Positions 54,167 to 64,000 of a stretch of 64,000 nucleotides of DNA are shown here, piece after piece; position 1 is the stretch's first letter; every line of letters starts with the position of its first letter. The stretch spans positions 1,116,001 through 1,180,000 of the forward strand of contig CP087974.1 of NCBI GenBank assembly GCA_024426085.1. The letters are read 5' to 3'. The notes beneath the pieces are model-generated. The model saw only the letters and a list, made by a program, of their open reading frames with translations. It was not told where the DNA came from and ran no database searches. Position numbers and translations under genes: made by a program. This DNA comes from Rhizobium sp. RCAM05350 (GTDB lineage Bacteria > Pseudomonadota > Alphaproteobacteria > Rhizobiales > Rhizobiaceae).

Positions 54167-54605
54167 ATGGCCGAGATTCAGAAGTGTCGCTAGCCTAAGT
54201 TTCTCCGGTGACGATCTTGATCCACACGAAATTTCTCGCTGGCTTGGTAAGCCGACGAAAGGAGCGAGCAAGGGGGAGGCCTTGCATACGCCCGCAGGTA
54301 AAGAACGCATTTCGCACACCGGTATCTGGCTCCTCAAGACGGAGGATGCCCAGCCTGGGGATGTTGATCAACAAGTGCGTGCACTATTCTCTGGCCTCAG
54401 CGATGATTTCGGCGTCTGGAAGGATTTTGCGGACCGCTACCGAGGACGGATCTTTGTTGGACTTTTCCTAAAAGGCTCTAACGAGGGTATGGGTGTCTCT
54501 CCCCAAACCTTGAGTGCCATCAGCGTCCGTGGGCTTGAACTCGATCTCGATGTCTATAGCGGTGACGACGACGCGGATATTGGGGCCATTCAAAGCCGCA
54601 TCTGA
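54167..54605 (+). CDS. DUF4279-domain protein (frameshifted near start)
   Basis: About 146 residues. The core ASLSFSGDDLDPHEISRWLG, KPTKGASKGEALHTPAGKER, TGIWLLKTEDAQPGDVDQQV and LKGSNEGMGVSPQTLSAISV followed by GLELDLDVY is the DUF4279 pattern. A GGGGAAG site precedes the ATG at 54167 (MAEIQKC); one missing base near 54192 would join it to the core. As printed, the frame only opens at a TTG at 54126. No signal peptide. The function is unknown. Confidence 0.7.
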
Positions 54606-54764
54606 ATGCAATGACCGGCCTGAGACGAGCTGGACGGCCGACTTTGGCTAAGGCTACGTCAACACACTATGCCACGGCGGCGAGACTTTCGTCGGCCCAT
54701 GAAGGCTTGCGAAGTTGGCACCGGTGATCGATGAATTAAATACGTCGAACGAGAACCACGACAG

Positions 54765-55169
54765 ATGAAGCCTCAAGACATCGACGGACTTTTCAATGAG
54801 GGGGACGACTAACAGGTAGTCGGGCAGTACATGGATTGGGATAGAATTGGGGATGATGAAGTCGCCACCTTCGGATGCAGGGTGATAAGGTTCATCGGCA
54901 AGGACAAGAGCTACAGTGCATCGCTCGATGATAGGAATCAGGGCCGCTTTAACGTCTCCTATGAAAACCGATCTGATACTTGGGACATTATGCTTAAAGA
55001 ACAGAGGAATGGGGTCATAAGGCTGTCCGGCTTTACCGGGCTTAGCCCGTATCCACCCGATTGCTTCTGGTTTGAGCTAACGTTGTCTGTCCCTGCAATC
55101 GTACGGCTATACGGCGATCGCGTACTGCTGCACGAGGATTGGGAGAGGCCTCCTAGTTGGCTGCCATGA
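54765..55169 (+). CDS. Small hypothetical protein with possible in-frame stop
   Basis: The clear part is 112 residues from the ATG at 54831 (MDWDRIGDDEVATFGCRVIR, then FIGKDKSYSASLDDRNQGRF, SVPAIVRLYGDRVLLHEDWE). The same frame extends up to an ATG at 54765 (MKPQDIDGLFNEGDD) interrupted only by TAA at 54810-54812. Either translation starts at 54831 or a base change created the stop. I do not recognise the family; the size and acidity are like immunity proteins. Confidence 0.5.
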
Positions 55170-55282
55170 AACGAGAAGATCAAGGCACATAGCCATAAAA
55201 AGCGTATGTCTCCTATTGGGCGCGGAGTAGCCAAACTGCCCTCGACGCTGTCACCCCGCCCCATGCGGAGGTTTTCGCGCTG

Positions 55283-55636
55283 TTACTGTTTGCGCCCTCG
55301 GCGCGAACCGGACGCTTGCCGCGATTCCTTCGCCGAGTCGGAAAAACCCGGATGCTTGCTTTTTACCCATGCCACGAATTTCTGCACGGCAGGGTCCTCA
55401 AGGAGGGCCTCGATCGTGAAGAACTTCTTCATGAGTTGGGAATCTGTGAAAATCGCATGTATCTGGTCGTGGCAAACACGGTGCAGGCAAACCGTTTTCT
55501 TGCCACCCTTGCTCTTCGGGACGAGATGGTGGGCGTCTTTCTGATCATCCGGGATCACGCGCTCGCACATCGGGCACAGTACTGGCACTGGCTCCACGTC
55601 CCATGAAGCCACTTCGTCTCTGTTCTTGCGGGCCAT
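55283..55636 (-). CDS. Small HNH endonuclease-like protein
   Basis: Intact, 117 residues. LCPMCERVIPDDQKDAHHLV and PKSKGGKKTVCLHRVCHDQI plus HAIFT give a full HNH zinc-type motif: two CxxC-like Cys pairs, the AHH catalytic His, and the final His. A GAGGAACG site before 55636 sets the start. The C-terminus is Lys/Arg-rich (KESRQASGSRRGRKQ). It could be a nuclease of a mobile or defence system or a housekeeping protein; the sequence alone does not tell. Converges with the preceding small gene. Confidence 0.8.
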   Translation of the reverse strand: MARKNRDEVASWDVEPVPVLCPMCERVIPDDQKDAHHLVPKSKGGKKTVCLHRVCHDQIHAIFTDSQLMKKFFTIEALLEDPAVQKFVAWVKSKHPGFSDSAKESRQASGSRRGRKQ

Positions 55637-55962
55637 CGTTCCTCGGTCGATCTTTGCATATGGCGCTGGCCTTGCGTCCATAACGCTTTGATCAATCCAG
55701 GCCTTTACCGCTGATATCGGTTCTGCTGGCGGGGAGCAATGCTGTTTTACATCGACCCTGAGGCCGGCAGTGCCTAATTCTGTCTTTGAGGACGGATGCT
55801 TCCGTCAGACGCACGCGTCCGCGAATGGCGCAAAGCCGACGTGATGTCACAAACGGTGGTCGCATAACTTCGAATTTCGTGATCGCTTCCTGAAACGTCT
55901 TCCACATTCAAGCCAAGGGCTAACGGCGCGATCCTTGCCTTTTCGATTGATGCGTGAAGGCA
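55637..55962. other. Gap between HNH and holC genes, no gene called
   Basis: This 326-base stretch lies upstream of the HNH gene and downstream of holC (both minus strand). A 71-residue minus-strand reading (55692-55907) starts MWKTFQEAITKFE, but it has no clear ribosome site and a composition like noncoding readings. I see nothing else. Confidence 0.4.
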
Positions 55963-56413
55963 TCAGACCTTCTTCACCCACCGCCCATCCTGATTCTGCT
56001 GCCAGTACGTCAGTGCATGCCCCTCGCCCTTCAGCGTCTTCCAGTGCGTCCGCGCGCCTTCCAGCTGCGCCTGATCGTAGCCGTCGAACATGAACACCAC
56101 CCGCTCGTAGCTGGCGACAGGCGGCGGTTCGGCGCCGTCGATCAGGAAGCGGACGGTGGCGGCGTTGCCGTTGTCCGCGCCGGCCGTCAACAGGATCGGC
56201 TGGTCGCCGGCGAACTCGGCCACATCCGTGCCGTGCGGCAGGAAGCTGTCGTCGCGGTAGGTCCACAGATGCGTGTCGAGCATGTCGCGGCGCTCGTCGC
56301 CCGTCGTCTGCACAACGACGCGCCAGCCGCGCTCGACGCAGCGGTCGAGCAGCGGCGGCAGCGCGTCTTCGAGCTTGGATCTCGGTCAGGTGGTAGAACA
56401 GGATTTCCGTCAC
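55963..56413 (-). CDS. holC: DNA polymerase III chi subunit (frameshifted)
   Basis: About 150 residues. The start MTEILFYHLTE is typical, then VVQTTGDERRDMLDTHLWTY, RDDSFLPHGTD, DQPILLTAGADNGNAATVRF and FDGYDQAQLEGARTHWKTLK, all HolC features. Chi links the clamp loader to SSB. One break near 56370 removes the second helix as printed. It starts 8 bases after the pepA stop, so both are probably one operon. Confidence 0.9.
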
Positions 56414-56421
56414 GGTTCAGA

Positions 56422-57919
<1,498 letters not shown>

Positions 57920-58244
57920 GAAGAGACTCCAGAGAATGGCCTTGCGCAGATGCCGGCATGTTACATGGCGGTTACAGTGGCAAACATTCGCCATCAACCG
58001 CAAGCCCGGAAACAGGTTCATGCACCGTTGTTGGTTTTGATGACCTTGGCAAGCCGCATCCTTATGTTTACATGCTGTTAACTATCATTCTTTGCCGACC
58101 CTTAGCCCTGCTCTTTTACAATTTGGATATCGTGGAAAACTTGCAAACCGGTTCATTCAGCGCGATAGGGACATCCGGCTCGCCCACCTCCAGACTGGCG
58201 ATGCCGAACCGAACAAACGGCAGGAAGATGGGCCAGGCCCCCGC
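57920..58244. other. Divergent promoter region between pepA and lptF
   Basis: A 325-base gap that must hold the pepA promoter (left) and the promoter of the lptF-lptG-lptD-surA series (right). A more AT-rich part at about 58060-58140 is the best place for the right promoter. No ORF with a ribosome site and no strong palindrome is visible. Confidence 0.5.
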
Positions 58245-59423
58245 ATGAAGTTGATCGAGCGCTATATCCTGAAGCGGGCAACGGGCATGTTCTTTGCCAC
58301 GCTTCTGCCGCTGATGGCCATTGTCTGGACGACGCAGGCATTGACCAGCGTCAATCTGGTGACCGATAGCGGCCAGTCGACACTGGCCTTCATGCGCCTT
58401 GCGACGCTCATCCTGCCATCAATCATTCCGCTCATTCTTCCGTTCGCGCTGGTCATCGGCGTGGCACAGACGCTGACGGCGATGAATGCCGATTCAGGAG
58501 CTGACGGTTCTGAATGCCGCCGGCAGCTCGCGCATGACCATCATCCGCCCGGTGATCTATCTCGGTCTTGCGCTCAGCGTGGTGTCGTTCACCGTCGATA
58601 ATTTCGTCGAACCCTATTCGCGCATGGCCGTGCGCAAGATGATCGCCACCGCCCATGCCGACCTTTTGTCCTCGGTCGTTCAGGAAAATACCTTCCGCAA
58701 GATCGCCGATGGCCTCTATGTCCAGGTCGCCTCACGGCGAAACGGCGGCGTCCTGCATGGAATCTTCGTTGCCGATCCGCGTGATCCTGCCTATGAGCTC
58801 GTCTATTACGCCCGCGAGGGCGCTGTCGATGACAGCGGTTCGGCGCTGGTGATGAAGGACGGCGAGGTGCATCGCAAGCTGCCGGATGGCAACGTGTCGA
58901 TCATCAAATTCGACAGCTACGCCTTCGACCTGACCGACATGACCAAAATGGCCGGACAGGCGACGATCCGTGCCAAGGATCGTGACCTGCCCTTCCTGAT
59001 CAATCCCTGATCCGAAGGACCCGGTCTACGAGAAAAATCCGGAAACCTTCTCGGCAGAACTGCATCGCCGTTTCACCGAATGGACATATCCGCTGCTGTT
59101 TGCCCTGATCGCGCTGGTCTTTAGCAGTGATGCGCGCTCGCACTGGGAAGCCCCGCGTACATCCGATGATCACGGCACTTTTGACCTGCCTGTTCATCCG
59201 CTGGACGACCTTCTATGCAGCAAACAGCGCTGAGGAATCGCGTTTCTTCATCCCGATCATGTATTTGATCCCGCTTGGCACCGGCTATGTGGCGATACGC
59301 CAGCTGATGGGCAACAGGCGGCTTGAAATTCCGCTCACGCTGGAGCAGAAGGTCAACGAGATTCTGGTTCGCCTGCGCCTGACCAAGGCCAACCCGGCAT
59401 CTGACGGGAATCAGGCTCCATGA
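58245..59423 (+). CDS. lptF: LPS export ABC transporter permease LptF (frameshifted)
   Basis: About 393 residues. With LptG and the ATPase LptB2 it extracts LPS from the inner membrane. The start MKLIERYILKRATGMFFATL is typical; three N-terminal helices, a periplasmic jellyroll (VVQENTFRKIADGLYVQVAS, GGVLHGIFVADPRDPAYELV) and three C-terminal helices (RFFIPIMYLIPLGTGYVAIR) are present. Breaks near 58488, 59010 and 59125. The stop overlaps lptG by four bases. Confidence 0.93.
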
Positions 59424-60507
59424 TCTTCACGACGCTCGGTGGTTATTTCTTCAAGCGATACGCGATCACCACATTTTGGTTCCTCGTGGGTATCTTCGCG
59501 TTGATCTTCATCATCGATTTCAGCGAACTCTCGAACCGGATGTCGCAACTGCCGCGCTATTCGGTCACCGGCGCGCTGTTGATGACGACGTTCCGCATCC
59601 CGATGATCCTGCAGCAGACGGTGCCATTCGTCGCGCTGTTTGCCGGCATGGCCGCGCTGATTTCGCTCAATCGCCGCTATGAACTGGTGGTGACGCGGGC
59701 TGCGGGAATTTCCGCCTGGCAGTTCCTGCAGCCCTTCGTCATCGGCGCGTTCCTGTTCGGCGTTGCAACGGTGATTGCGCTCAATCCGATTGCTGCCTGG
59801 GGTACGAAACAGGCAGAAGCGCTTGAGGCTGAATGGGGCAGCTCGTCCTCAGCCACTTCAGCGATCTCCATCCCCTGGCTGCGTCGGATCTACGGAAAAG
59901 ACGATACGATCATTGGTGCCCGGTCCGTTCAGGACGAAGGCAAGACACTGGTCAATGTCACCGTGCTCCATTTCGATCCGCCTCGGTACGATCGTTTCGA
60001 GACAGGATGCCGCGTCGGCAAAACTGGAAGATGGTTACTGGCTGCTTAACGACGTGACGGAAACCCTGCAATGGTGAGTTGCCGCGCCGCCTCGCAACGG
60101 TACAGCTACCGACGCATCTCAAGCCGGAATTCGTTCAGGAAACGTTGACGAAGGCTGATTCTATTCAATTTTTCGACCTGAGACGCAAAATCGAAGTGGC
60201 GAAGTCCTTCGGCTTCCCGACCTATGGCATGGAAACCCAATTCCACTCCATGCTAGCGCTTCCACTGCTCCTGGTGGCAATGACTTTGATCGCTGCAAGC
60301 GTCTCGTTAAAATTTAGCCGGTTTAACCAATCGAGACCGGTAATTCTCGGTGGAATCCTGTCGGGCTTCGTGCTTTATGTCGTCACCGTGCTTGTCAAAG
60401 CATTCGGGAGCAGCGGCATAGTGCCTCCGTTCGTTGCAGCCTGGTTGCCAGTTGTTGTAGCGATGGCGCTGGGCTCGACGATTCTATTGCATGAGGAGGA
60501 TGGCTAG
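59420..60507 (+). CDS. lptG: LPS export ABC transporter permease LptG (frameshifted)
   Basis: About 362 residues. TLGGYFFKRYAITTFWFLVG is the N-terminal coupling and first helix; LMTTFRIPMILQQTVPFVAL and RRYELVVTRAAGISAWQFLQ (coupling helix region) follow; the C-terminal helices contain GGILSGFVLYVVTVLVKAFG and VVVAMALGSTILLHEEDG. It pairs with LptF. Breaks near 59995 and 60075. The stop is within one base of the lptD start, so translation is coupled. Confidence 0.93.
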
Positions 60508-62839
60508 TGGCGGCGCGCAACCGCAAACATATCAGGCTGCTGGCGGCCATTCTGCTTTCCGGTGTTGCGCCCAGGCGCTGCCGCCGATCGCACCCGCATG
60601 GGCACAAGACACTAATATCGATTCGTTCAATCCCAAAATGCCCGAAGACGCCAAGATGCTTCTGTCGGCCAACGAGCTCGTCTATAATCAGGATGCTGAG
60701 CGCGTCATCGTCCGCGGTGCCGTGCAGATCAATTATGGCGGCTATCAGATGGTCGCCCAGCAGGTCGAATACAGCCAGAAAACCGGGCGTATCATTGCGA
60801 CTGGCGAAATCGAGCTGATCGAACCCGGCGGCAACAGGGTATATGCCGATCAGATGGACGTGACCGATGATTTCGGCAACGGCTTCATCGAGCGGTTGCG
60901 TGTCGAAACCACCGACCTGACGAAGCTGGCCGCAGTCACCGGCGAGCGGCGCAACGGTGAGGAGATGATCCTCAACAATGCCGTCTATACGGCCTGTACC
61001 CCGTGTGCGACCAATCCCGATCACAAGTCGCTTTGGCACGTCAAGGCGCAGCGCATCGTCCAGAACGGCAAGACCCATACGATCCGCATGGAAAATGCCA
61101 AGTTCGAACTGTTCGGAAAACCGATCCTCTACCTGCCGGTACTCGAAGTTCCGGACCAGACGATCAAGCGCAAGAGCGGCTTCCTGGTTCCGAAATTCAG
61201 CTACACCCAGAAGCTCGGTGCCGGCGTCAGCGTTCCCTATTACTGGGCGATCTCGCCCTATATGGATGCGACCGTGACGGCGACAGGCCTGACCCGCCAG
61301 GGTTTCCTGCTCCAGGGCGAATTTCGTCAGCGCTTCGAAAATGGCGAACATATTCTCAGCATGGCCGGTATCAGCCAGCTGAACCGCAGCAGTTTCACCG
61401 GTAACACCGTCGATGCCCAGGAAACCACCCGCGGCATGATTGGCTCCAAGGCCAAGTTCGACATCAACCCACGCTGGACCTTCGGCTGGGATGTGCTCGT
61501 TCAAAGCGATAACAACTTCGCCAAGACCTACGAGCTTTCAACGTTTGACGGCACGACCTTGACGAACCAAGTTTACCTGACCGGCCTCGGCAAGCGCAAT
61601 TACTTCGACGCCCGCGCCTTCTATTTCGACATCCAGGATGCGGATCGGACAGCATTGCCGAAAACAAGCAGGCCGTGGCCCAGGTTCTCGACTATTCCTA
61701 TACGCATCCGGAGCCCGTGCTCGGCGGCGAGTTGACAACCGATATCAACCTGACCAACGTCAATCGCAACCGCGAGGACGAACTGGAAATACCGGGCATT
61801 GTCGATCGCTTTCCAGGCCTTGAGGGCACATATCACCGCTTGACCGCTGATGTTGAATGGAAACGCAACTTCATCGTTCCAGGCGGCCTGTCGCTGACAC
61901 CGATCCTTGCTGCCCGCGGTGATCTGATCGGATCGTCAATGGCCAATCCGGGCATCGACTATACCGGTGACTTCAACGGCGACGACGCAGCCACGCGACG
62001 CATGCTGACAGCCGGTATCGACGCGCTACCCCATCCTTTTGACGACCGACTACAGCAGCCATATCATCGAGCCGATCGCCCAGATCTTTGCCCGGCCCGA
62101 CGAAGAATATGCCGGTGGCCTGCCGAACGAGGATGCGCAGAGCTTTGTCTTCGACGCGACATCGCTGTTCGACCGCGACAAGTTCTCGGGCTATGACCGC
62201 ATCGAAGGCGGTACGCATGAGCCAATCTCGGCGTCCGCTATACCGGAGCCCTCGGCAACGGCTACGCGCTGCGCGCAATTGCCGGCCAATCGTTCCATCT
62301 TGGCGGTCTGAATTCGTTTGCGACCGACGACCTAGTCAAGGCCGGATCCAATTCCGGCCTCGAAAGTGACCGCTCCGACTATGTGACCATGGTCGGTATC
62401 GACGCCCCCTCCGGCATCACGGCAAGTTTCAGCAGCCGTTTCGATGAGCGCGACCTAGACATGCGCCGCGCCGATGCGACGCTCGGCTATCAAGGCATCC
62501 TTTGGCAGACGGCCGTGACCTATACCAGTATTCAGGCGCAGCCGCTTTACGGCTCGACCAGCGACCAGGATGAAATCCAGACGGCGGCGGCCTACAAATT
62601 CGCCGATTACTGGTCAGTGTTCGGATCGGTCACCTACGATCTGAACAGCAATGTGATCACCCGAAATGGCGTCGGCATCACCTATGACGACCGGGATACG
62701 ATCTTCTCGCTCGTCTACAAGGAGGAGCGCGACACCGATCAATCCATCGCGAACGACTGGTCGATCGGCGCACGCATCAGCTTTCGCACACTCGGCGATA
62801 TCGACATTGGCGACACGGATTTTCGACGGCTTGAACTGA
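60507..62839 (+). CDS. lptD: LPS-assembly protein LptD (frameshifted)
   Basis: About 777 residues. It places LPS in the outer leaflet of the outer membrane with LptE. The GTG start at 60507 gives MAARNRKHIRLLAAILLSGV, a signal region. The OstA/jellyroll domain is LLSANELVYNQDAERVIVRG and INYGGYQMVAQQVEYSQKTG; the barrel shows IRMENAKFELFGKPILYLPV, KSGFLVPKFSYTQKLGAGVS and later RMLTAGIDALP and WSVFGSVTYDLNSN. The paired Cys in YTACTPCATNP are the conserved disulfide region. Breaks near 60575, 61655, 62030, 62215 and 62822; a T4 read as T3 at the last gives the ending GDTDFDGLN at 62839. Confidence 0.93.
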
Positions 62840-63072
62840 GACGCGGCGTCTCGACGACGCTCTCTTCTCCTCTGCGGCGGTCGTGCCTCAGAAACATTGC
62901 CGCAGGCGATTGACGGCCGAAGCGCAGTTTTTGCGGCGACCGGCAGGTCTTGTCATTGTTCGGCCGCATGTATTATGCATCCTTGCACAGAAATGCGCAG
63001 GATGATGGCGCTTGGCATGAAGACCATGGCCCCGGACACGTCACGTTCGGTGGAAAATGAAAAGGACAAAGA

Positions 63073-64000
63073 ATGGGCGGGAAGCTTTCGATCACGCGCA
63101 CGGTTTCGGCAATGATCCTTGCCTGCGGCCTAGCACTTTCCTCCGCACCGGCCACATACGCCGCGAGCAAGGTTGTTGCAGTCGTCAACGGTTCGCCCAT
63201 TACATCCGGCGACATTGCCAAACGCACTGCCTTCATGCGCCTGCAGAAGCAGGGCGGCGGTGCTGGGGCCGCTCGCCAGCAAATGATCGATGAAACCCTC
63301 AAGCGCGAGGAAGTCCTGCGTGTCGGAGCCTCAGTCAGCACCTCGGAAGTCGAAGGCGCCGTCGGGCGCTTCGCGGCCGGCAACAAGCTGACCGTTCAAC
63401 AGCTCTCGCAGGTCCTCGACCAGGCAGGCGTCGGCATCGATCACTTCAGAAATTATGTCGCCGTAGCCATGAGCTGGCCACGGGTCGTCAATGCCCGCTT
63501 TGGCGGTGGCGGTGGCGGACGCTTGTCGAACGAAGACCTCGTCCGGCGCATGCAGGAAAACGGCGGCACCAAGCCGGTGACGACGGAATATTTCCTGCAG
63601 CAGGTGATCTTCGTCGTGCCCGCCTCCAAGCGCAATTCCATCATCGGCAAGCGCCAGGCCGAAGCCAATGCCTCGCGCTCCAAATATCCGGGCTGCGAGC
63701 AGGCCAAGGTCTTTGCCGCCACGATGCGCGACGTATCGATTCTGCAATCTCGGCCGCATGATGGCGCAGGAACTTCCGGCCGACTGGAAGCCGTTGATCG
63801 AAAAGGCCGGCGACAGTACCACGACCGGAACCCGCGTGACCGAACGGGGCGTCGAATATCTCGCCATCTGCAAGAAGCGCGAGGTTTCCGACGATCTGGC
63901 CGCTGAGATCGTTTTCCGTGCCGAGGACCTCGGCAAAAAGACTGACGGCGAAGAGCCTAACAGCAAGCGTTATATCGAGGAACTGCGCAAGCGTGCGCAG
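63073..64000 (+). CDS. surA: SurA N-terminal domain chaperone/peptidyl-prolyl isomerase, 5' part (frameshifted)
   Basis: The first 309 residues or so; the gene runs past the right edge. The signal peptide is in TVSAMILACGLALSSAPATY ending before AASKV. SKVVAVVNGSPITSGDIAKR is the SurA N-domain start, and DQAGVGIDHFRNYVAVAMSW and TEYFLQQVIFVVP follow. SurA escorts outer-membrane proteins, LptD among them, through the periplasm, which suits its place after lptD. One break near 63745. The start follows AAAGGACAAAG. Confidence 0.88.

Overview
The window is a stretch of an alphaproteobacterial chromosome, most likely from the Rhizobiaceae (Rhizobium, Agrobacterium or a close genus). The evidence is gene order and protein type: an AI-2E-type transporter, hdaA, ppk and ppx run divergently from purM-purN; an SDR gene and uvrC lead to pgsA, moaD and moaE; holC and pepA run divergently from lptF, lptG, lptD and surA. 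Base composition is high in GC except for an AT-rich gap at 30.5-30.9 kb and a mixed accessory segment at 52.5-55.7 kb. I see no rRNA gene, tRNA gene, CRISPR array, insertion sequence or prophage.

The dominant feature is that most genes are broken by one or more frameshifts, roughly 80 in 64 kb, and this includes genes expected to be essential (aspS, pgsA, lptF, lptG, lptD, ppk, uvrC, ndk). Where the local bases can be checked, several breaks sit in short homopolymers (G6 at 10613-10618, T4 near 12491, A6 near 44520, T4 near 62822). The proteins keep full family length and conserved motifs across the breaks. The simplest reading is uncorrected long-read indel error, not pseudogenization, so I annotate reconstructed genes from first start to last stop and note each break.

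Layout. 0-5.8 kb: creD (partial), a chemotaxis receptor, aspS, a SAM methyltransferase. 5.9-13.9 kb: MFS transporter, Tat-type multicopper oxidase, RNase D, a divergent DUF2000/AraC pair, a membrane class III cyclase, a phytase-like exported protein. 13.9-23.1 kb: a CAP/RTX secreted protein, then the polyphosphate and replication-control operon (AI-2E transporter, hdaA, ppk, ppx) and purM-purN. 23.2-30.5 kb: an omptin-type outer-membrane protease, a NUDIX hydrolase, a molybdopterin oxidoreductase, rlmJ, an exported hypothetical, an RNase T2 lipoprotein, a GST and an Omp25/31-type porin-like protein. 30.8-39.2 kb: SDR, uvrC, a LuxR regulator with an alpha/beta hydrolase, pgsA, moaD, moaE, then a lone LivH-like permease divergent from a CGNR regulator and lipoprotein. 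39.3-52.5 kb: ndk, GST, DinB, LtrA, a Rap1a/Tai-like protein, a degenerate GGDEF protein, an ABC-F ATPase, two EamA transporters with a divergent MocR regulator, a GNAT protein and galactose 1-dehydrogenase. 52.5-55.7 kb: a small accessory island (a hypothetical, DUF695, DUF4279, a 112-residue protein, HNH). 55.9-64 kb: holC, pepA, and the LPS-transport cluster lptF, lptG, lptD and surA (cut by the window end).

Most of the window is core metabolism and envelope biogenesis. I did not find a clear new multi-gene system. The best leads are the near-perfect palindrome between the lone permease and the CGNR regulator, the palindromes between the EamA and MocR genes, the omptin protease, and the island of small immunity-like proteins next to an HNH protein.
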